A stretch of DNA of 64,000 bases from UBA7672 sp031419455. Lineage in GTDB: Bacteria > Pseudomonadota > Alphaproteobacteria > Caulobacterales > Hyphomonadaceae. The stretch covers positions 10,001 through 74,000 of the forward strand of contig JANOKS010000135.1 of assembly GCA_031419455.1 (NCBI GenBank), read 5' to 3'. The notes under the pieces were generated by a model that searched no databases, was not told the origin of the DNA, and saw only the letters and a program-made list of their open reading frames with translations. This document shows positions 36,072-42,724 of this stretch, piece after piece. The translations under genes were made by a program, and so were the position numbers. Every line of letters starts with the position of its first letter. Position 1 is the stretch's first letter.

Positions 36072-36755
36072 ATGAACGAGCACCCCCGCCACCGCCTCTA
36101 CGGCCGCGCCGCCGGCAAGCCGCTGTCGGCGCGCCAGCAGGGCCTCATCGACGATCTCCTGCCGCGCCTCGCCATTCCGGAAGCCGGGAGGGGCGAGCTC
36201 TTCCCCGCCACGCTGTTCAGCGCGGCCACGCAAGGAGTCTGGCTCGAAATCGGCTTCGGCGGCGGCGAGCATCTCGCGGGTCAGGCCGCGCGCCACCCCG
36301 GCACGGCTTTCATTGGCGCCGAACCCTTCGTTGACGGCGTCGCAAAAATCCTCACCGCCATCGACGAGCAGGGCCTCTCCAACATCCGCCTCCGCCGCGG
36401 CGACGCGCGCGATCTCGTCGCGACATTTACCGAAGCCAGCATCGACCGCGCCTTCATCCTCTTCCCGGACCCCTGGCCGAAAACCCGGCACCGCAAGCGC
36501 CGCCTCATCCAGCCCGCCTTTGTCGCCGAACTCGCCCGCATCCTGAAACCCGGCGCGCCCCTCCGCTTCGCCACCGACTGGTCCGACTACGCCAGCCGCG
36601 CCCTCGTCGACATCCTCGCCGACGGCCGCTTCAACTGGCGGGCGGAATGCGCCGACAACTGGCGCAAGCCCCCCGCCGACCACGTCACCACGCGCTACCA
36701 GGAAAAACGCCTCGGCGACTGCGAACCGGTGTTTCTAGATTTCGTGCGAATGTAG
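36072..36755 (+). CDS. trmB: tRNA (guanine46-N7)-methyltransferase
   Basis: 227 residues from MNEHPRHRLYGR. SAM-binding motif LEIGFGGGEHLAGQAARHP, signature FPDPWPKTRHRKRRL and the C-terminal RYQEKRLGDCEPVFLDF are those of TrmB. It makes m7G46 in the tRNA variable loop. The TAG stop is the first TAG of the inverted repeat that begins at 36752. Confidence 0.95.
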   Translation: MNEHPRHRLYGRAAGKPLSARQQGLIDDLLPRLAIPEAGRGELFPATLFSAATQGVWLEIGFGGGEHLAGQAARHPGTAFIGAEPFVDGVAKILTAIDEQGLSNIRLRRGDARDLVATFTEASIDRAFILFPDPWPKTRHRKRRLIQPAFVAELARILKPGAPLRFATDWSDYASRALVDILADGRFNWRAECADNWRKPPADHVTTRYQEKRLGDCEPVFLDFVRM

Positions 36756-36833
36756 GGTGGATAGAGCGCAGCGAAATCCACCGTTCCGGCCAAACGCGAC
36801 CCGGTGGATTTCGCTGCGCTCTATCCACCCTAC
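36752..36833. repeat. Inverted repeat GTAGGGTGGATAGAGC family, copy 2
   Basis: Arms 36752-36782 and 36803-36833 are 31-base reverse complements, as at 28579-28661. The TAG in each outer GTAGGG provides the stop codon of the two convergent genes, trmB and the methyltransferase. The hairpin probably acts as a bidirectional terminator or mRNA 3' end. Confidence 0.85.
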
Positions 36834-37648
36834 GAAGCCGCCTTCTCAAACACCGCCACAAACCGATCCGTCCGCCCGCGCACGTCCGGGCGAAACACGT
36901 TGAACTTCCGGTTGTCGAACGCGCTCTCGATCAGCACCATTTCCTTCAGCGCGAATCCGGCCCGCAGGAACTGTCCCGTCACATCGCCGTGGCTGATGCG
37001 GTGGAGACCCACCTGCCGCCCCAGCTCCATCTCGGGCAGCGCATCGTGGTCTTCCACCACCACGCGCCCGCCCGGCTTCAGCATCGCAAACAACTGCCCG
37101 GCCAGCTCACGATAGTCGCCCCCTTCCAGAATCACATCGTGCCACACCTGGCCCAGCACGATCACGTCATAGCTCTCTGGCGGCGCATCGATCTCCTGCC
37201 AGCTCTTCATCAGCCAGCCGACATTCTTCCGCGTGATCACCGCCTGCTGCCGCTCCACCTCCATCGATGGAAACTGTGCGATCCATCCCGGCGTGTTGTG
37301 AATATCGACATGACCAGTATCGCCGACGATGCTGGCAAAGAGCAGGGCGAGATACCCGCCGCCCGACGCCACATCGAGCACGCGATCGCCCGGCTCGGCC
37401 GCGCCCGCCCGCAGGATCAGCTCCACCATCCGCCGATCGTCGCGCAGCCGAGAATCCATCGTCCGCGTCACGTCGCCCAGCGTCGCGCGGATAGAAACGT
37501 CCGCCTTGGCCTCCCTCCGCAGCTCCGCCACGTCGGTGCGTGGCGCAACACCCTGGTGATCGGGCGTCTCTTGCGCTGCAGCAGGCAGGCCCGCCAGCAG
37601 CGCCGCGGCGAGCGCCATAACGCCGATGATCCACGTGCTCGCGCGCAT
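36830..37648 (-). CDS. Exported class I SAM-dependent methyltransferase
   Basis: 272 residues from ATG 37648 (MRASTWIIGVMALAAAL, GGAG six bases upstream). A signal peptide ends near AAAQ|ETP, which is unusual for a methyltransferase. The SAM site is RVLDVASGGGYLALLFA, followed by DVIVLGQVWHDV and MLKPGGRVVVEDHD. Similar predicted exported methyltransferases are frequent in alphaproteobacteria; whether they meet SAM outside the cytosol is unclear. The stop codon lies in the inverted repeat. Confidence 0.8.
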   Translation of the reverse strand: MRASTWIIGVMALAAALLAGLPAAAQETPDHQGVAPRTDVAELRREAKADVSIRATLGDVTRTMDSRLRDDRRMVELILRAGAAEPGDRVLDVASGGGYLALLFASIVGDTGHVDIHNTPGWIAQFPSMEVERQQAVITRKNVGWLMKSWQEIDAPPESYDVIVLGQVWHDVILEGGDYRELAGQLFAMLKPGGRVVVEDHDALPEMELGRQVGLHRISHGDVTGQFLRAGFALKEMVLIESAFDNRKFNVFRPDVRGRTDRFVAVFEKAAS

Positions 37649-37808
37649 CCGCATCTCCGGCCCGCATATCGCCTCACCACGGGTCACGAAGCATACAGCC
37701 GGATTCCCGCCGGGCGAGAGCGTTTGCGCGTCATCTGGCATCGAAACTGCTTCGTGATGCCCGCGCTGCCGGGCTTTCAGTGCGTGTTGCGGGCTTTGGC
37801 GATTCACC

Positions 37809-38825
37809 ATGACCGTTGAGCCAACCACATTCGTCACGGTCGTGTTTGAGGGCGACGAACTTACGCTGCGCCTCCAGGCGCGCTCCATCGCGCGCTATGC
37901 GCAGGCGCTGCCCGAGACGAAGATCATCGTCATCGAGAATTTCCGCATCCCCCGTAGCCCCGCCTGGCGCGACAGGCAGAGAGCGCTCTACGGTAGCTTT
38001 GCGCCCAACGTCCGCTTCGTATCCACCAATGACCTCATTGGCGGCGCTCGCGCGAAGGGCTGGTGGAAGCAGCAGCTGCTCAAGCTCGCCGTCGCGCGCA
38101 TTGTCGAGACCGACACCTATCTGGTCCTCGACGGCAAGACGCTCCTGATCCGCGACCTCCGGCGCGACGATCTCTTCGCGGCGGACGGCAAGCCGAAAAT
38201 GGCGGTCTCCGGCTACGCTGCTCATCCGCTCGAATGGTTTTTCGACAAGGCGATCAGCTATTTCGCCCTCGACCGGGAAAGCTGGATCGGCCGCTTCGTC
38301 GAGACAGCGCCACCCTTCATGATCGACACGCGCGTCTGCCGCGACCTGATCGCGCACGTCGAGGGCAGGGAAGGGGCCGCCTTCGAGAGCGCCTTCCTGT
38401 CAACCGGCGTCACCGAATTCTTTCTCTACGGCGCCTGGATCGCCTCACGCCGCGGCTCGCTCGAGGCGGTCTATGAAATCGCCCCCCTCAATTGCCAGAC
38501 GATCTGGCCGCACGATGCCAGCCTCAAGAAAAGCCGTGCCAAGATCGAAGCCGCCAGGACGGAAGACAGCGCCTTCTTCGCTGTGCACCGCCTCGCGCTC
38601 GGCGCCATGGATGCCGATACCATCGCCATGCTCGCGAATCGTCTCCACCAGCATGGCCTCGACGACCCGGCCGACACTGCGTTTGAGTCACTGACACAAA
38701 CTGCAAGGCGTGGCCGGCGCGAGCAGGCCATGATCGATTTCAGGAACAGGATCAGCTGGCGGCTTCAATCCTTCCGGAACTGGCGTCGCCGCTCCGCCGC
38801 CGCTAATGCCGGATCAGCCAGTTGA
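37809..38825 (+). CDS. DUF6492 family protein, glycosyltransferase-like
   Basis: 338 residues. MTVEPTTFVTVVFEGDELTLRLQ opens a Rossmann-type fold. KGWWKQQLLKLAVARIVETDTYLVLDGKTLLI carries the metal-binding Asp-x-x equivalent seen in the DUF6492 family, which is distantly related to GT-A glycosyltransferases. No signal peptide. The sugar acceptor is unknown and there is no cluster context. Its last 23 bases overlap the convergent YciI gene. Confidence 0.75.
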   Translation: MTVEPTTFVTVVFEGDELTLRLQARSIARYAQALPETKIIVIENFRIPRSPAWRDRQRALYGSFAPNVRFVSTNDLIGGARAKGWWKQQLLKLAVARIVETDTYLVLDGKTLLIRDLRRDDLFAADGKPKMAVSGYAAHPLEWFFDKAISYFALDRESWIGRFVETAPPFMIDTRVCRDLIAHVEGREGAAFESAFLSTGVTEFFLYGAWIASRRGSLEAVYEIAPLNCQTIWPHDASLKKSRAKIEAARTEDSAFFAVHRLALGAMDADTIAMLANRLHQHGLDDPADTAFESLTQTARRGRREQAMIDFRNRISWRLQSFRNWRRRSAAANAGSAS

Positions 38826-39087
38826 AAGCCCGCACGCTCGTGCTCTGCCACAACCCCGCCTGCGCATAAGGGTCGGCCGCAAACACCGCCTTCGCCGCAT
38901 CGAGGCTCGACGCCTCGATCACCAGCATCGACCCAACCGGCGTCTGCCCATCCTCGCCGAGCATCGGCCCGCCGACCTTCACCCGCGGCGCCAACGTCTC
39001 GATCCATGCCAGATGCGCCGGCCGCGTCGCCTTGCGCGCCTCCAGCCCATCCGCCCTGTCGAGACCCTGAAACACGAAAAGGGACAT
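38803..39087 (-). CDS. YciI-family protein
   Basis: 94 residues from MSLFVFQGLDRADGLEARKATRPAHLAW. VGGPMLGEDGQTPVGSMLVIEASS and FAADPYAQAGLW are typical of YciI-like ferredoxin-fold proteins, which may have muconolactone-isomerase-like chemistry. A start ten codons upstream is possible, but the family begins at MSLF. Confidence 0.88.
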   Translation of the reverse strand: MSLFVFQGLDRADGLEARKATRPAHLAWIETLAPRVKVGGPMLGEDGQTPVGSMLVIEASSLDAAKAVFAADPYAQAGLWQSTSVRAFNWLIRH

Positions 39088-39162
39088 CACCGCTCCGAGA
39101 GTCTTGTTGGCCGCCAACGCTCAGCCTATTCCCACTTGATCGAAAAGCCAGTTGAGTTCCTG

Positions 39163-39189
39163 CCTCCACCAGTCGCAGACTGGGGGAGG
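39163..39189. repeat. REP-like hairpin, left flank of DUF559 gene
   Basis: CCTCC-A-CCAGT / ACTGG-G-GGAGG with a CGCAG loop. It is the mirror partner of the hairpin at 39639-39669. Confidence 0.65.
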
Positions 39190-39647
39190 TGGATCGCGCG
39201 TTCTTCACGCGCGAGACGGAGGGGGTCTATCGGTGAAACAGGACTGGCAGACGCGCACGCGAGCGCAGACCCTGCGTTCGCATTTGACAGACGCAGAACG
39301 CATACTCTGGTCGCGGCTGAAGTCGCGACAGCTGGGCGGCTGGCAGTTTCGCAACCAGCATCCGATCAGTCCATACATCGTGGACTTCGCCGTGGTGAAG
39401 CTGAAGCTGGCGATCGAACTGGATGGCGCGACGCATTCGAAAATCGAGGAACGGGAGCGCGATGAGCGGCGACGGCGGTCGCTCGAAATGCGCGGATGGA
39501 CCGTCCTGCGGTTCTGGAATGCCGAAGTGTACGACAATCTCGAAGGTGTGCTGACATCGATTGCGGCGCGGTTGCCGCCTCGGGAGTGACGCGTCGATAG
39601 ACCCCCTCCGTCATGCGCGCAAAGGGGCACGCATGCCACCTCCCCCA
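39181..39647. mobile_element. Candidate DUF559 mini-element bounded by two-block inverted repeats
   Basis: Two perfect inverted-repeat blocks enclose a single gene: TGGGGGAGGTGG (39181-39192 and 39636-39647) and an 18-base block GACGGAGGGGGTCTATCG (39215-39232 and 39595-39612). The gene's GTG follows the left block directly, and its stop lies 5 bases before the right block. REP-like hairpins sit on both outer edges. No target duplication is evident. The 'mobile' label is an inference from this layout. Confidence 0.55.
39233..39589 (+). CDS. DUF559 protein (Vsr/restriction-endonuclease-like fold)
   Basis: 118 residues from GTG 39233. The GGAGGGGG ribosome-binding site lies inside the flanking repeat. 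LRSHLTDAERILWSRLKSRQLGGWQFRNQHPISPYIVDFAVVKLKLAIELDG contains the nuclease-fold core (F-R-x-Q, D in YIVDF, E-x-D in AIELDG). RDERRRRSLEMRGWTVLRFWNAEV follows. The family is related to very-short-patch-repair nucleases, but no activity is proven here. The exact packaging between inverted repeats suggests the protein may act on them. Confidence 0.85.
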   Translation: MKQDWQTRTRAQTLRSHLTDAERILWSRLKSRQLGGWQFRNQHPISPYIVDFAVVKLKLAIELDGATHSKIEERERDERRRRSLEMRGWTVLRFWNAEVYDNLEGVLTSIAARLPPRE

Positions 39648-39669
39648 CTTGCGTTGCAAGTGAGGGAGG
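39639..39669. repeat. REP-like hairpin, right flank of DUF559 gene
   Basis: CCTCCC-C-CACTTGC / GCAAGTG-A-GGGAGG with a GTT loop; only one mismatch in a 14-bp stem. Confidence 0.7.
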
Positions 39670-39682
39670 CTCCCGAGAAACC

Positions 39683-40708
39683 CTAACTCTCTTCCCTCAT
39701 CGGCCGGTTCAGCAGCCGGTCCACGGCCGCCTTCGCATCCAGCCGCGCCTCGATCATGTCGAGCACGACCTCGCAGATCGGCAGGTCGACGCCCATCCGG
39801 CGCCCGAGCTCCACGACAGCCTGCGCCGTCTCCGCGCCCTCGGTCACCGCGGTGCGCGAGGCCAGAATCTCCGCCGCCGGCTTCCCGCGTCCCAGCTCCA
39901 TCCCGAAACTCATGTTTCGCGACTGGGGAGAGGAACAGGTCAGGACAAGGTCGCCCAACCCGCACAGCCCCGCCAGCGTCTCCGCGCGCCCGCCCAGCTT
40001 CACGCCCAGCCGCGCCATCTCCGCAAAGCCGCGCGCGATCAGCGCCGCGTGCGCCGACCGCCCCAGCCCCATCCCCTCACAAACGCCGCATGCGATCGCC
40101 AGCACGTTCTTGATCGCGCCGCCCGCTTCCGCGCCGACAAGATCGTCGCTCCAGTAGGTGCGGAAATGCGGCCGCCCGATTGCGCGCATCCAGGTCTCGC
40201 CCACGGCGCGGTCGGCGCAGGCCAGCGTCACCGCCGTCGGCAGGCCCTTGGCGACATCGCTCGCAAACGATGGCCCGGAAAGAACGGCAGGCGAGGCCTG
40301 CGGCGCCTCCTCCGCCAGCACGTCCGTCATCAGCTTCAGCGTCCCGCGTTCGATGCCCTTGGAGCAGAGGGCCACGGGCGTACCCGGCTTCAGGTGAGGC
40401 GACAGCGCCCTCAGCGTGGCCCGCATGTGCTGCGCCGGCGCGACCATCAGGATCGCGTCGCAATCGGCCAGTTCGGCCATGTCGGTCGCCGCCGGCATCG
40501 CGGGCACACTGACGCCGGGCAGGAACAGCGGATTGCCGAGGCCCTTGCTCAGCGCGTCCGCGATATCCGGCTCGCGCGCCCAGACATGCACCTCGCGCCC
40601 CGCCGCCAGCGCGCAGATCGCCAGCGCCGTGCCCCACGCCCCCGCGCCTGCAACCCCGACGCGCTGGAAAACCGTTTCGGTAGGCGATATGGCTGCTGAA
40701 GATTTCAT
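39683..40708 (-). CDS. gpsA: NAD(P)-dependent glycerol-3-phosphate dehydrogenase
   Basis: 341 residues. Nucleotide-binding GVAGAGAWGTALA at about 18-30, ILMVAPAQHMR, CSKGIERGTL, SGPSFASDVAKGLPTAVTLA and the catalytic Lys in GGAIKNVLAIACG. It reduces dihydroxyacetone phosphate to sn-glycerol-3-phosphate for phospholipid synthesis. It is divergent from a TetR gene. Confidence 0.95.
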   Translation of the reverse strand: MKSSAAISPTETVFQRVGVAGAGAWGTALAICALAAGREVHVWAREPDIADALSKGLGNPLFLPGVSVPAMPAATDMAELADCDAILMVAPAQHMRATLRALSPHLKPGTPVALCSKGIERGTLKLMTDVLAEEAPQASPAVLSGPSFASDVAKGLPTAVTLACADRAVGETWMRAIGRPHFRTYWSDDLVGAEAGGAIKNVLAIACGVCEGMGLGRSAHAALIARGFAEMARLGVKLGGRAETLAGLCGLGDLVLTCSSPQSRNMSFGMELGRGKPAAEILASRTAVTEGAETAQAVVELGRRMGVDLPICEVVLDMIEARLDAKAAVDRLLNRPMREES

Positions 40709-40718
40709 TGAACGTTCA
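40709..40718. promoter_or_regulatory. Palindrome between gpsA and the TetR gene
   Basis: TGAACGTTCA, a perfect 10-bp palindrome followed by GCGTTC, 24 bases upstream of the TetR start and adjacent to the gpsA start. A plausible operator for the TetR protein. Confidence 0.4.
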
Positions 40719-40742
40719 GCGTTCCCAGCCTATAGTCAAACC

Positions 40743-41378
40743 ATGACGTCAGCCCATACCACGGACAAGATGGCGACCGACAAGGCCGACCAGAAGGCCG
40801 ATCCCCGCATCACCATCCTGCGGGCGGCAGCCGACCGTATCCTTCACTACGGATACAACAAGACCACCATGTCCGAGATCGCCGCCGATTGCGGCATGTC
40901 GGCAGGCAACATCTACCGCTTCTACCCGTCCAAGATCGACATCGCCGAGGCGATGACCCGCGAATACGGCGCCGATTCCCACCGTCTCTACGAAGAGATC
41001 ATCCGCGATTCCGGCCGGTCTCCGTCCAGAAAACTCAGGGATTTCTTCGCTATGCGCCTGGAGCGCACCTTCCGCACCTTCGAGAAGCATCCCAAGTTGA
41101 TGGAGCTGGCCGACATCATGGGCCGTGAGCGCCCGGATTACCTGGCCGAGGAGCGCGCGCAGGAGCGCATCCTGATCGAGAAAATCCTCGACGAAGGCAG
41201 CACCACCGGGGATTTCGCCCTGCCGGAGGATCTCACCATCACCGCCGACCTGGTCCAGTGCGCCATGCTGAAATTCCGCATCCCCCAGCTCTGGACCACC
41301 GAACAGCTCGACGCCCTGATCCCCGAAATGGAAGGCCTCCTGCGCCTCATGCTGACAGGCCTGTCGGCAAGGCGCTGA
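40743..41378 (+). CDS. TetR-family transcriptional regulator
   Basis: 211 residues from ATG 40743. The helix-turn-helix region is ITILRAAADRILHYGYNKTTMSEIAADCGMSAGNIYRFYPSKIDI, a very clear TetR_N. The C-terminal ligand domain includes YLAEERAQERILIEKILDEG. It is divergent from gpsA by 34 bases, so it may control gpsA and itself. Confidence 0.9.
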   Translation: MTSAHTTDKMATDKADQKADPRITILRAAADRILHYGYNKTTMSEIAADCGMSAGNIYRFYPSKIDIAEAMTREYGADSHRLYEEIIRDSGRSPSRKLRDFFAMRLERTFRTFEKHPKLMELADIMGRERPDYLAEERAQERILIEKILDEGSTTGDFALPEDLTITADLVQCAMLKFRIPQLWTTEQLDALIPEMEGLLRLMLTGLSARR

Positions 41379-41446
41379 CCTCCGAACCGCCGGCCCCTTT
41401 TTTGCGGAACGCCGGACGCCTGTACGGCTCTCTCGCACAACGCCCG

Positions 41447-41547
41447 CGGAGTCATTCTCGGGCTTGACCCGAGAATCTTTCTGCCTTCGGCGCCCGCCAT
41501 CGTCGATGCGAAGAAAGATTCTCGGCTCAAGGCCGAGAATGACTCCG
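41447..41547. repeat. Intergenic inverted repeat (CGGAGTCATTCTCGG family)
   Basis: CGGAGTCATTCTCGG at the left end and CCGAGAATGACTCCG at the right end, with inner AGAATCTTTCT / AGAAAGATTCT arms. A dispersed-repeat type element. Confidence 0.8.
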
Positions 41548-42209
41548 TGGTGGGCTCAAGACCCCGCCAGAACCAGCCGATTCTGCACTCACAATTTCCA
41601 GCGTGTATCGAACGATCTCAACAACTTGCACGGACTGAATCGGCCGATCCCGGACACAGGCGTCCCCCACATCCAGACCTGTGAGATACTGCCTTCATCC
41701 ATCCCGCATGGAGGGCGGCTGTACACTGTTCAACGGCGCGGGGTGGATGCAGGCGAGCGTGAAGAGCCCGGTCGAACAATGCCAGTAGATCGGGAGTTCG
41801 TGAGGGGCCGGGGGCGGTTGGCATCAACATCCCCGGCTGCCTTCCTCATGTCGCGGGGGACCATGGCTGAACACCATGGCCCGCACGCCGGCGGCTTCTG
41901 CCACGTGGGCCAGGACGGGTGAAAAACCCCGCTGCACGCCCGGGCCGCCGACCAACACCTGCCGGGGACGCGGGATCCGCGCTTCTCTTTCCTACCGGTA
42001 GCGCCTCACGGCGTCGCCAAACCACGCGGGGCATCCCGCGTCCCCGGGCCCTCCACTTGTGGAAAGCCCAGGAAATACAGCGTCCCGCAGGGCTTTCCGG
42101 CTCGTGCGAATGCCTCGCCGCACCCCGTTTTGTTAGCAACCGCAACAAATTCTCGCGCGTCTGTGATCGCACGCGCAGCAGAAATATTGAACATTATCGA
42201 TTTTGTTCA

Positions 42210-42238
42210 TTGCATTTCGCTCAAGTCGTATGTAGATA
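42210..42238 (+). promoter_or_regulatory. Putative promoter of the small membrane protein gene
   Basis: TTGCAT (42210-42215), a 17-base spacer and TAGATA (42233-42238), 86 bases upstream of ATG 42324, in an AT-richer stretch than its surroundings. Confidence 0.5.
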
Positions 42239-42323
42239 CTGGTGCATGGACGGGACAACAAAACCCCCGCCAGCCAAACCACCCAGGGGCCGATAGAGAC
42301 CCCAACAAAAAATGGAGTTGCAC

Positions 42324-42452
42324 ATGACCTTCCTCCCCAAATCCCTCCGCGCGCCGGAACTCTTCGGCCTGCTCGCCGCCATTCCCGCCGCCTTCGCCGG
42401 CTCCGTCCTGTTCGCCTACATGCTGGACGCCGCCAGACGCTTCGCGGCCTAA
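42324..42452 (+). CDS. Small membrane protein (42 aa)
   Basis: ATG 42324 is preceded by GGAG; an in-frame ATG at 42312 would add four residues. MTFLPKSLRAPELFGLLAAI is followed by PAAFAGSVLFAYMLDAARRF. One transmembrane helix spans about residues 12-34, with basic residues on both sides. It lies between a promoter-like sequence and a strong terminator, so it looks like a monocistronic small-protein gene. Function unknown. Confidence 0.55.
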   Translation: MTFLPKSLRAPELFGLLAAIPAAFAGSVLFAYMLDAARRFAA

Positions 42453-42562
42453 CCATCTGAATTCCGCCGGGTTTTTACCTCCCCCATCCATCGAAGCCTC
42501 GGCGGCCCTCGTACTCGCGCGGAACGACTCTCTCCTCCCCAATCGTTCTCGACGCTGCCTGG

Positions 42563-42596
42563 CGCCGGTCTCCCCAAGAGGCCGGCGTCTTTCTTT
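42563..42596 (+). terminator. Rho-independent terminator
   Basis: A 10-bp stem CGCCGGTCTC / GAGGCCGGCG (one G-U pair) with a CCCAA loop, followed by TCTTTCTTT. Separates the small-protein unit from the siderophore receptor. Confidence 0.8.
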
Positions 42597-42660
42597 CCTG
42601 TCGGCAACGAGGGCCATGACCTCTGCGTCAACTTTTCTTGCGGATGCAGGTAAGAAGCAC

Positions 42661-42713
42661 TTGCAATCTCTCTCAGCGCCGGCATAAACCTGCAACTGCA
42701 AATCGTTCGCAGT
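42661..42713 (+). promoter_or_regulatory. Iron-regulated promoter with Fur-like box
   Basis: TTGCAA (42661-42666), a 16-base spacer and CATAAA (42683-42688). The 19-bp imperfect palindrome ACTGCAAATCGTTCGCAGT (42695-42713) covers the expected transcription start. Its layout resembles iron-regulator boxes of alphaproteobacteria, and the downstream gene is a siderophore receptor. Confidence 0.55.
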
Positions 42714-42724
42714 AAGGTAGCTGG

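Larger units (their letters stand above)
41379..42311. other. Gene-poor 0.9-kb region with strong inverted repeats
   Basis: No convincing coding frame. It holds a dispersed repeat (41447-41547), a perfect 15-bp inverted repeat (41962-41976 with 42033-42047, core GGGGACGCGGGAT) and a perfect 9-bp one (GGAAAGCCC 42061-42069 with GGGCTTTCC 42090-42098). It may encode a structured RNA or be a decayed gene. Known classes checked by eye (SRP RNA, RNase P, tmRNA, cobalamin riboswitch) do not fit. Confidence 0.45.

Noticed and set aside
41600..42110. Cobalamin riboswitch, SRP RNA, RNase P RNA or tmRNA
   Set aside because: None of the conserved cores of these RNAs was found by eye on either strand.
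42006..42194. A 62-codon minus-strand frame in the gene-poor region
   Set aside because: Coincides with the strong inverted repeats and has no ribosome-binding site or family; more likely structured or decayed DNA.
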